Assembly (NCBI RefSeq): GCF_001245615.1
Contig: NZ_CWKH01000002.1
Coordinates: forward strand, 1,612,001 to 1,676,000
From: Mycolicibacterium neworleansense
GTDB taxonomy: Bacteria; Actinomycetota; Actinomycetes; Mycobacteriales; Mycobacteriaceae
DNA length: 64,000 nt
Direction of reading: 5' to 3'
Numbering within the stretch: the first letter of the stretch is position 1; every line of letters begins with the position of its first letter. Shown piece by piece: positions 24,670 through 31,844 of the stretch. Under the pieces are notes generated by a model that saw only the letters and a list, made by a program, of their open reading frames with translations, did not search any database and was not told the origin of the DNA. The position numbers were made by a program, and so were the translations under genes.

Positions 24670-25451
24670 CGGTGAGCGCACTGGCGTTGGCAGCGGCGCT
24701 CCTGCTGTGGCCGGCCACACCCCGACGAACGGTCGCGCTGCGGCGGATGGATACACCGGGCCCGCGCCGGGTGCCTGTTGCACGGGTGGTGGTGATACTC
24801 GGCGCCGTTCTGGTCTGGCTGGTGCCGGTGCCAGTCGCGTTGGCCACTGCGGTGGTTGCCGGCACGGTGGCGATCCGGCGCAGGCGTCGCGCTGCCCGGA
24901 GGCAGCGGCAACAGGAATCCGCGGCGCTGCAGGCCGCGCTGGACGTGTTGGTCGGTGAGCTGCGCACCGGGGTGCATCCGGTCACCGCCTTCGGCACCGC
25001 GGCCGGCGAGGTGTCCGGGCCGGTCCACGCGGGCATGTCCGCGGTCGCCGCGCGGGCGCGCCTGGGTGCCGATGTGGCGGCCGGCTTGGAGGATGCTGCG
25101 GCAGCGTCCCAACTGCCGATGCACTGGGAACGGCTCGCCGCGTGTTGGTGCCTGGCCCACGCGTACGGACTGTCGATCGCGACCCTGATGCGCACCGCCC
25201 AGCGCGACATCGTTGAGCGCGAACGCTTTTCCGCACATGTCGAAGCGGCGATGGCAGGGCCGCGGGCAACCGCGGCGGTCCTCGCCGGCCTGCCGGTGGC
25301 CGGGATAGCGCTGGGCCAATTGATCGGTGCACGGCCGCTGGCGTTCTTGTGCGGCGCCGGCGTGGGCGGGTGGCTGCTGGTGATCGGAGTTCTACTGGCC
25401 TGCGCCGGCCTGATGTGGTCTGACCGGATCACCGAATGGGCGCTGAAATGA
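24666..25451 (+). CDS. tadB: TadB-like inner-membrane protein (Rv3658c-like)
   Basis: This 261-residue type II secretion F-domain protein is the probable platform of the Tad/Flp pilus machine. Two hydrophobic segments near the N-terminus (LALAAALLLWPATPRRTV and VVVILGAVLVWLVPVPVALA) precede a basic stretch (RRRRRAARRQRQQE), then a helical cytoplasmic domain with LDVLVGELRTGVHPVTAFG, and C-terminal helices (LAFLCGAGVGGWLLVIGVLL). GTG at 24666 overlaps the tadA stop (GTGA). The gene is intact, but its ATPase is disrupted upstream and its promoter may be cut off by the transposon. Confidence 0.87.
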   Translation: MTVSALALAAALLLWPATPRRTVALRRMDTPGPRRVPVARVVVILGAVLVWLVPVPVALATAVVAGTVAIRRRRRAARRQRQQESAALQAALDVLVGELRTGVHPVTAFGTAAGEVSGPVHAGMSAVAARARLGADVAAGLEDAAAASQLPMHWERLAACWCLAHAYGLSIATLMRTAQRDIVERERFSAHVEAAMAGPRATAAVLAGLPVAGIALGQLIGARPLAFLCGAGVGGWLLVIGVLLACAGLMWSDRITEWALK

Positions 25452-26029
25452 GCTGGGCTGCGGTGCTTCTCGCGTTTGCCCTCCTGGTCGGAGCGGATCC
25501 GGCCCGCGTGCGGACCCGCGCTGCGCCCCCGCCGGCGGCGTCGGTAAGCCGCTCACCGGGACGGGCCGACGACCCGCTCGCCGCTGCGTCGACGTTCGAC
25601 CTGTTCGCTGCTTGTCTGTCCGCCGGGATGGCGGTATCGACGGCGGCTGCCGCCGTCGCCCCGTCGGCTCCCGCGTCGCTGGCGCCGCTGCTCCGCCGTG
25701 CGGCTGAACTCCTGGCACTCGGGGCGGATCCGGTGAGAGCCTGGGCGGCGGCCAATACCACTGCAGCCCAGGATAAGAACGCCGAGGCGCTACTGCGACT
25801 GGCCCGTCGCTCGGCCGCCTCGGGAAGTGCCCTGGCCGACGGCGTCGCCGAGTTGGCCGTGCAGACCCGGCACGACGCGGCCACCTCGGCCGACGCGGTG
25901 GCAGAGCGGGCCTCGGTGCTGGTAGCCGGTCCGCTGGGACTCTGCTACCTGCCGGCGTTTCTCTGCCTGGGCGTCATACCTGTGGTCGCCGGCCTGGCCA
26001 CTGACGTGCTGGGTTCCGGTTTGTTGTGA
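25448..26029 (+). CDS. tadC: TadC-like inner-membrane protein (Rv3657c-like)
   Basis: This 193-residue membrane protein pairs with TadB in the Tad secretion platform. It has an N-terminal hydrophobic segment (SWAAVLLAFALLVGAD), an Ala/Pro-rich linker, a GspF-like helical domain (LFAACLSAGMAVSTAAAAVA) and a C-terminal membrane helix (GPLGLCYLPAFLCLGVIPV). ATG at 25448 overlaps the tadB TGA (ATGA). The frame is uninterrupted. It is followed 27 bases later by the Flp pilin gene. Confidence 0.85.
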   Translation: MSWAAVLLAFALLVGADPARVRTRAAPPPAASVSRSPGRADDPLAAASTFDLFAACLSAGMAVSTAAAAVAPSAPASLAPLLRRAAELLALGADPVRAWAAANTTAAQDKNAEALLRLARRSAASGSALADGVAELAVQTRHDAATSADAVAERASVLVAGPLGLCYLPAFLCLGVIPVVAGLATDVLGSGLL

Positions 26030-26056
26030 ATACACATCGCAAAGGGAGGAAAAGTC

Positions 26057-26260
26057 ATGGGAAGAAACATGATTCGGCGGGCGAACGCCAAGGCGACGTT
26101 GTTGTTGCTCGACGAGTCAGGCATGTCCACCGTCGAGTACGCAATCGGGACCATCGCCGCGGCGGCGTTCGGGGCGATCCTCTACACCGTGGTCACCGGC
26201 GATTCGATCGTGAGTGCGCTGACCAACATCATCAGCCGGGCTTTGAACACCAACGTCTAG
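26057..26260 (+). CDS. Flp-type pilin subunit (DUF4244, Rv3656c-like)
   Basis: The 67-residue prepilin is the major subunit expected for this locus. A cytoplasmic leader ends DESG, and the mature part begins MSTVEYAIGTIAAAAFGAIL: a Gly before the cleavage site and the Glu5-Tyr6 pair of Flp pilins are present, followed by the hydrophobic assembly helix. A prepilin peptidase would cut after Gly. AAAGGGAGG (26040-26048) is a strong ribosome-binding site for ATG 26057. It is intact, unlike the genes around it. Confidence 0.85.
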   Translation: MGRNMIRRANAKATLLLLDESGMSTVEYAIGTIAAAAFGAILYTVVTGDSIVSALTNIISRALNTNV

Positions 26261-26549
26261 ATGACCGGGGTGCGGTCACTGTCGAGGCCGCGTTCGCGAT
26301 CGCGTCATTGGTGGCCGTCTTGGCGCTGTGCGTCGGTGGCCTCAGCGCGGTGGGCATGCAGGTGCGCTGTATCGACGCGGCCCGGGAAGCCGCGCGCCTG
26401 GCGGCTCGCGGCGAGGGCCGCCGGGTGCGGTCGTGCACGTCGGTCAGGACGGCGGTTTGGTGGTCGCGCGGGTCAGCGCCGCCACGGTACTACCGGGGTT
26501 CACGGTATCCGCCGAGGCGGCAGCGGCCGCCGAACCCGGCGTCGGGTGA
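26261..26549 (+). pseudogene. tadE: tadE-like pseudopilin gene with two apparent frameshifts (Rv3655c-like)
   Basis: ATG at 26261 directly follows the Flp stop, but its frame does not lead into the TadE body (GAVTVEAAFAIASLVAVL), which is one frame lower. Adding one G to the GGGG at 26267-26270 region gives MTGGAVTVEAAFA. Near 26420 the frame must shift again: one more G in CCGGGT gives RRGAVVHVGQDGGLVVARVS and the expected end EAAAAAEPGVG at TGA 26547-26549. So two single-base deletions in G runs break an otherwise normal gene. Either the locus is decaying or these are homopolymer base-calling errors. Confidence 0.75.
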
Positions 26550-26892
26550 GCGGGGATCGGCCACCCTGCTGTCCGCGGCGATGATCGCGATGCTGATCGC
26601 CTTCGCGGCCGGCGGCGCCTACCTGGGTGCTGCGGTAACCGCGCGGCACCGTGCCCAGGCCGCCGCGGATCTCGCCGCGCTGGGCGCTGCCGGGGCCGTG
26701 GTGTCCGGCCCGGACGCGGCGTGCCGGCAGGCCACCCAGATCGCGGCCCGGATGCGCTCGGTCATCGCCGACTGCCGCGTCGACGGGCTCGACGTGGTGC
26801 TCGAGGTCGCGACACCGGTGCGGCTCGGTCGCTGGGGAGTCGGTCCGGCCCGGGCGGTTGCGCGCGCGGGACCGGTTGACTTCGTGGCCTAG
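26546..26892 (+). pseudogene. tadF/TadE-like gene with a frameshift just after its start (Rv3654c-like)
   Basis: The GTG at 26546 overlaps the tadE TGA (GTGA), the usual junction, but its frame ends after 12 codons. One added G in GCGGGGAT (26550-26554) would give MSGGSATLLSAAMIAMLIAF, the known start of the TadE-like Rv3654c family. The body is intact: AAGGAYLGAAVTARHRAQAA then ADLAALGAAGAVVSGPDA, ending ARAGPVDFVA and TAG. It has one N-terminal helix and a domain with two Cys. Its stop overlaps the opposite stop of the next gene (CCTAG). Confidence 0.72.
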
Positions 26893-27914
26893 TCGAGTTC
26901 GTCGAGATCGGCGGCGGCGATCTCGTCGTCGGTCGGCAGCCGAAGCGCGATCAGGCCCGCGAAGGTGTCCTCGTCGAGTTCGATGCGGTTGATCGTCATG
27001 TGCACCGGGCGCCAGCCGCCGTCCTCGGCGCGCATCCGCAGCACCGCGGTGGTGACTCCGTCGGTGAAATCCGTGGTCATGCGGGCCATGTGCCGGGCGT
27101 CGGCCGGGTGGATGCGGGCCGGCCCGCCGTCGCGGTGACGCCAGTCGAAGAACGGTGCGGGCTCGTCGAGCCACTTCAGCAGTTTCCAGTCGTCGAGGCC
27201 GACCAGGGCCCGGTGCACGCCGGGTTGGGCCAGCCCGTCGAGGATGCGTTGGGCCAAGTTGTCGGGGCGCACCGCGGGTTTCTCGCGCTCGCTGCGCCAG
27301 TTCATCGCCCGGCAGATCAGCCGGTCGGAGCCGTCCTCGTGGGGTTCCAGCATGACCCGGGCCACGAATCCCACGGTGATGAGGTCGCCTTGGTGGTCGG
27401 TGACATCCCAGGTGGTGCACAACGTGTTGCCCACCACGGGCTTGATCGTCATGGCCAGCACTTTGGCCTCACTGCCGTTGAGATCTCTGGCGGGCAGGTC
27501 ATCGGCGAACGTCCGGTCGTGGGTGGCTTCGGTCTCCGGGTTCATGCCGCTGTTGTGCAGCGATTCGGCGGTATCGGTTGCCACGCCCCTCGTCAGGTCC
27601 CACACCAGCGGACCGGGAACGGGTCGTTCCGGCGGCTCGGCATCGGCCGGCCCGATCCAGACATGCACTCCGTGGATGTTTCCGTCGGACATCCGAACCA
27701 CCTCGGTGCGGATCACGCGGTCATTCTTGGGGGTGATGCTGCTGAGCCCTTGGCCGGCCTGCACGGTTTCCCTGATGGCGCTCTGGATCGCCATCAGGTG
27801 CGGATTTCGGCGCAGAAACACACTGATCGGGACGAGGTTCTTCGTTTGCAGACCTCGTGCGACCACAACAGGCTCGCTACCCAGTGTCTCCACGAGCAGC
27901 CAGTCGTGGGTCAT
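26889..27914 (-). CDS. PAS-type sensory-like protein (Rv3651-like)
   Basis: This 341-residue protein corresponds in position and sequence to Rv3651, which has three domains including a PAS-like fold (DUF5593/DUF5628). It begins MTHDWLLVETLGSEPVVVAR, with later segments GNTLCTTWDVTDHQGDLITV and the acidic end ADLDELD. No membrane segment or output domain is visible, so it is probably cytoplasmic and acts through protein contacts. ATG at 27912-27914 is used; MPR could precede it from 27923. The 295 bases upstream, before the helicase gene, contain nothing I can identify. Confidence 0.82.
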   Translation of the reverse strand: MTHDWLLVETLGSEPVVVARGLQTKNLVPISVFLRRNPHLMAIQSAIRETVQAGQGLSSITPKNDRVIRTEVVRMSDGNIHGVHVWIGPADAEPPERPVPGPLVWDLTRGVATDTAESLHNSGMNPETEATHDRTFADDLPARDLNGSEAKVLAMTIKPVVGNTLCTTWDVTDHQGDLITVGFVARVMLEPHEDGSDRLICRAMNWRSEREKPAVRPDNLAQRILDGLAQPGVHRALVGLDDWKLLKWLDEPAPFFDWRHRDGGPARIHPADARHMARMTTDFTDGVTTAVLRMRAEDGGWRPVHMTINRIELDEDTFAGLIALRLPTDDEIAAADLDELD

Positions 27915-28209
27915 GCGGGGCATTTTACCGGCGGGGTCGTGGCCGCTCTCGCCTCTGATGGCGACGGAATCCGCAGCGGACAACTGCGGATTCCGGTCGC
28001 GGGTTTTCGGAAGTAGCGTCTGCCGGGTTGCAAACATGAGTGAGTTCACGTAATTTGCCACTGCGCCCGGCCTCCGGGATTGGGAACGGATCGCGTTGTC
28101 CGACCGTTCGTCGCAACGTCTGTGTGTTCGGCGTGGCCGAATGCAGCCACGTAGTTGTCGATCCGTGTAGTCGGCCGTCGAGGGGTCGGCCGTCAACGCG
28201 GTCGGGGGA

Positions 28210-30549
28210 TCACGCTGAGGAAGTACTCAGCGCGCCGAGCACCAGGCGGAGCACTTTCACTGCGCCCGTTTTGTCCAACGGGTCGTTGCCGTTGCCGCAC
28301 TTCGGTGACTGCACGCACGAGGGGCAACCCTGCGGGCACTCGCAGGCCTCGATCGCGTCGGCCGTCGCGCCCCACCACGTACTCAACCTACGGAATCCGC
28401 GGTCGGCGAAGCCCGCACCGCCCGGATAGCCGTCGTAGACGAAGATCGACGGCAGCCCGTCCACCGGCCCCACGGCCGTCGATACCCCACCGATGTCGCC
28501 CCGGTCGCAGCTGGCCACCAACGGCAACAGCCCGATCGACGCGTGTTCGGCGGCGTGCAAGCTGCCCGGTACGGCGAGCGGGTCAATGCCACTGTCCTGC
28601 AATGCCTCCGGGGTGATGGTGCACATCACCGCCATGGTGTCCAGGGTGCTCGGCGGCATGTCAAGCTCCACGAAATCGATGACCTCGCCGTCCATCCGCC
28701 GGCGCAGGTAGCCGACGACGGTGTTGGTGACCGACACCGGAACCAGCCCGACGGTCACCGGACCGAACGTCTTGCGTTCGCCGGGACCGGTGACCGAGAT
28801 GTCGGTCAGCTCCCTGGCGAAGGTGGTGTAGCCGGGGTCAGCCGCGTACACGAACGCCACACCGTCCTCGAAGGACAGCGAGTCCACCAGATAGGTCTCG
28901 CCCTGATGCAGATACACCGCGCCGGGATGCAGCGCGGCCGGCGCCTGGCCGGCGCCGGTGCTGCCCAGCATCCGGCCGGTGTCGGCCTCCAGGATCGCGA
29001 TCTGGCCGCCGCTGGAGCCGCGGATGTCGACGGCCGGGTGTGGATCCACCCCGGGCGCGGGGAAGTAGCCGCCCGGACGCTTTCGCAGCAAGCCGTCGTC
29101 GACCAGGGTCCCGGCCACCGCCTCGGCGTTCCACAGTCGGACCTCGGCCTCGGTCAGGGGCAATTCGGCGGCGGCGCAGAGCAATTGCGGACCGAGCACG
29201 TGCGGATTGGTCGGATCGATCACCACCCGCTCGATCGGCTTGTCCAGCAGCGCCGCCGGGTGGTGCACGAGGTAGGTGTCCAGCGGATCGTCGCGGGCGA
29301 TCAACACGATCAGCGCGCCTTGCCCACGCCGGCCGGACCGGCCGGCCTGCTGCCAGAACGAGGTGACGGTGCCGGGAAACCCGGCCATCACCACCGCATC
29401 CAGCCCGGCGATGTCGATGCCGAGCTCCAGGGCGTTCGTGGTCGCCAGCCCGCGCAGCCGTCCGTCGGAGAGCGCGTTCTCCAGTTCACGGCGGTCCTCG
29501 GACAAATAACCGGCACGGTAGGAGGCCACCTTGTCAGCCAGCTCAGGTGCGGTGTCCTCCAACCGGGCCCGGGTTCCCAGCGCCGTGAGCTCGGCTCCGC
29601 GCCGGGAGCGGACGAACGTCAGGGTGCGCGCGCCCTCGGTCATCAGGTCGGCCATCACCCGTGCGGCCTCGGCGCCTGCCGACCGCCGCACCGGCGCGCC
29701 GTTCTCACCGGTGAGGTCGTCGAGCAGGGCCGGCTCCCACAGCGCGATCGTGCGGGCACCCTGAGGAGAACCGTCCTCGGTCACCTCGGCGACCGTCTGC
29801 CCGATCAGTTCGGCGGCGGTCTCGGCCGGTGAGGCTGTGGTGGCGCTGGCGAAGATCACCGTCGGCCCCGAACCTTCAGGAGAGTAGCGCTCACACAACC
29901 GGAGCAGCCGCCGCAGCACCATGGCCACGTTCGAACCGAAAATGCCCCGGTAGTAATGGCATTCGTCGACGACGATGAACTTGAGGTGGCGCAGGAACAC
30001 GGCCCAGCGGGCATGGTTGCGCAGCAGCGACAGATGGATCATGTCCGGGTTGGAGAAAATCCACCGCGACCGCTCCCGGGCGAACCGGCGCACTTCGGTG
30101 GCGCTGTCGCCGTCATACGGTGCGGGCGCGACGTCGCGCAGTGCGGCCACGGTCTCGGACAGATTCTGTGCGGTGCGCAGCTGGTCGTGTCCGAGCGCCT
30201 TCGTCGGGGACAGGTAGAGCACTCGCGCCCGCGGATCGTCGGCCAGTGCCGACAGGATCGGCAGCTGATAGGCCAGAGATTTGCCCGACGCGGTGCCGGT
30301 GGACACCACCACGTGCCGACCGGAATGGGCCAACTCGGCGGCGGCGAGTTGATGCGACCACGGGGCGGTGATTCCGCGGTCCCGCAACGCCTGCACGACC
30401 TCCGGATGGGCCCATTGCGGCCACTCATTCGGTTTGCCGTGTCGGGGCGGTATATCCGCAACATGGCGTAGCGGATCTTCGCCGGCCGGGGTGCCATCGA
30501 CAGCGCAAGCGAGCAGCTCACGGCCGAAATCTGACCCCTGGTCCAGCAC
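28210..30549 (-). CDS. DEAD/DEAH-box helicase with DUF1998, MrfA-like (Rv3649-like)
   Basis: This 779-residue superfamily 2 helicase resembles MrfA, which acts with an exonuclease in RecA-independent mitomycin C repair. Motifs: STGTASGKSLAYQLPILSAL (Walker A), LYLSPTKALGHDQLRTAQN (Ia), KFIVVDECHYYRGIFG (DECH box), FASATTASPAETA (III), LELGIDIAGLDAVVMAGFPG (V) and QQAGRSGRRGQGALIVLI (VI). The C-terminal DUF1998 has a four-Cys zinc cluster, CECPQGCPSCVQSPKC, which binds zinc in the family. ATG/GTG at 30549 begins LDQGSDFGRELLAC. The gene is divergent from cspA across 297 bases. Confidence 0.92.
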   Translation of the reverse strand: MLDQGSDFGRELLACAVDGTPAGEDPLRHVADIPPRHGKPNEWPQWAHPEVVQALRDRGITAPWSHQLAAAELAHSGRHVVVSTGTASGKSLAYQLPILSALADDPRARVLYLSPTKALGHDQLRTAQNLSETVAALRDVAPAPYDGDSATEVRRFARERSRWIFSNPDMIHLSLLRNHARWAVFLRHLKFIVVDECHYYRGIFGSNVAMVLRRLLRLCERYSPEGSGPTVIFASATTASPAETAAELIGQTVAEVTEDGSPQGARTIALWEPALLDDLTGENGAPVRRSAGAEAARVMADLMTEGARTLTFVRSRRGAELTALGTRARLEDTAPELADKVASYRAGYLSEDRRELENALSDGRLRGLATTNALELGIDIAGLDAVVMAGFPGTVTSFWQQAGRSGRRGQGALIVLIARDDPLDTYLVHHPAALLDKPIERVVIDPTNPHVLGPQLLCAAAELPLTEAEVRLWNAEAVAGTLVDDGLLRKRPGGYFPAPGVDPHPAVDIRGSSGGQIAILEADTGRMLGSTGAGQAPAALHPGAVYLHQGETYLVDSLSFEDGVAFVYAADPGYTTFARELTDISVTGPGERKTFGPVTVGLVPVSVTNTVVGYLRRRMDGEVIDFVELDMPPSTLDTMAVMCTITPEALQDSGIDPLAVPGSLHAAEHASIGLLPLVASCDRGDIGGVSTAVGPVDGLPSIFVYDGYPGGAGFADRGFRRLSTWWGATADAIEACECPQGCPSCVQSPKCGNGNDPLDKTGAVKVLRLVLGALSTSSA

Positions 30550-30846
30550 TGTTCTTCCTCCTGCGATCTACCCCGCCGACGTCGGCCCGGATTTGTAAAC
30601 GAATTGTTCACCACGCGCCGCACGCCAAGACTGTCGCAGCCGACCCGAACATGGTTGACTGATCACGGTCGCAGCTTCTGTGTTTGTACTCGCACTCGCA
30701 GGATCGTCGTTGCGATCGCGGTTCCTGCGAGGGTTGTAGGTCGGGTCAGTTCCGGGCGACTCCACGAAGGATGGCGGTCGGAACGGGCCCGGTACATCGG
30801 AAGTCGGTGGACCGCACCCGGTTGAAAGAGAAGGAAAGAACAAAAG

Positions 30847-31050
30847 ATGCCACAGGGAACTGTGAAGTGGTTCAACGCGGAAAAGGGCTTCGGCTTCATT
30901 GCTCCGGAGGACGGCTCTGCCGACGTGTTTGTCCACTACACGGAAATTCAGGGCAGCGGATTCCGCACCCTGGAGGAGAACCAGAAGGTTGAGTTCGAGG
31001 TTGGCCAGAGCCCCAAGGGGCCGCAGGCCACGGGTGTTCGGGCCATCTGA
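30847..31050 (+). CDS. cspA: cold-shock protein CspA (Rv3648c-like)
   Basis: This 67-residue OB-fold RNA chaperone has RNP1 ([11 protein letters not shown]) and RNP2 (VFVHYTEI) complete, and begins [21 protein letters not shown] precedes the ATG. The 297 bases from the divergent helicase gene leave room for a long 5' untranslated region, usual for csp genes; no specific structure is assigned there. A strong terminator follows. Codon use and Rv3648c-like neighbours are ordinary. Confidence 0.96.
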   Translation: MPQGTVKWFNAEKGFGFIAPEDGSADVFVHYTEIQGSGFRTLEENQKVEFEVGQSPKGPQATGVRAI

Positions 31051-31066
31051 GCCAAACAAACCCAAC

Positions 31067-31119
31067 GAGACACCCCCGTGTGAGTCCAGACCGGACACCA
31101 CGGGGGTGTTCTCGTTTTT
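31067..31119 (+). terminator. intrinsic terminator of cspA
   Basis: GAGACACCCCCGTG (31067-31080) pairs with CACGGGGGTGTTCTC (31099-31113) with one bulged T. An inner GTCC/GGAC stem and TTTTT at 31115-31119 complete it. It lies 17 bases after the cspA stop. Confidence 0.85.
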
Positions 31120-31147
31120 GCGGCCCGCGCTGGCCTAGTGTCGATTC

Positions 31148-31741
31148 GTGAGCCAGCTGTCCTTCTTCTCGGCTGAGTCGGTGCCGCCTGCGGTGGCCGA
31201 CCTGACCGGGATGCTCGCTGGGCCGGGACAGGTGGTGCTGGCGGGCAACGGCGACCGGCAGGCGGCCCGGATCTCGGTCGTCGTCGACGAGCTGTGGCGC
31301 GCCCAAGGGCTGGCCCAGATGATCAGTGAGGTCGGGCTGGTGCCTGAGATTTCGCGGACCGACGAGAACAACCCACTGGTCCGCACCGCGCTGGACCCGC
31401 AGTTGATGCTGATCGCGGGTGAGTGGACCAGGGGCGCGGTGAAGACGGTGCCGGCCGGCTGGCTGCCCGGCGCCCGCGAGCTCCGGGCCTGGACACTGGC
31501 GGCAGGCACGCCGGAGGCCGACGACCGCTATCTGCTCGGGCTGGACCCGCATGCCCCCGACACCCACCCGGTGCTGGCCGCGGCCATGATGCGGGTCGGG
31601 ATCGCCCCGACATTGATCGGAACCCGCGGATCGCATCCGGCCCTGCGGATCAGTGGGCGGCGACGCCTGTCCCGCCTGGTAGAGAACGTCGGGGAACCAC
31701 CCGGGGACGCCGCGGCGTTGGCGCATTGGCCCCGTATTTAA
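31148..31741 (+). CDS. conserved hypothetical protein (Rv3647c-like)
   Basis: This 197-residue soluble protein sits between cspA and topA as Rv3647c does. It begins at GTG 31148 (SQLSFFSAESVPPAVADLTG) and includes ARISVVVDELWRAQGLAQM, an ELRAWTLAAG segment and a basic C-terminus (ISGRRRLSRLV). The topA gene follows after 103 bases. No domain with a known reaction is visible. Conservation next to topA suggests a core role, but no function can be assigned. Confidence 0.8.
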   Translation: MSQLSFFSAESVPPAVADLTGMLAGPGQVVLAGNGDRQAARISVVVDELWRAQGLAQMISEVGLVPEISRTDENNPLVRTALDPQLMLIAGEWTRGAVKTVPAGWLPGARELRAWTLAAGTPEADDRYLLGLDPHAPDTHPVLAAAMMRVGIAPTLIGTRGSHPALRISGRRRLSRLVENVGEPPGDAAALAHWPRI

Positions 31742-31844
31742 TGGTGGACACACGGAGAGCCGGTTTGCGTAGGCTCGCGCGTAATGCGAAATTGTCAGTT
31801 GCCGGGCGTGGCGCGGCAACTATAGAAGTGGAGCGTAGGCACAG

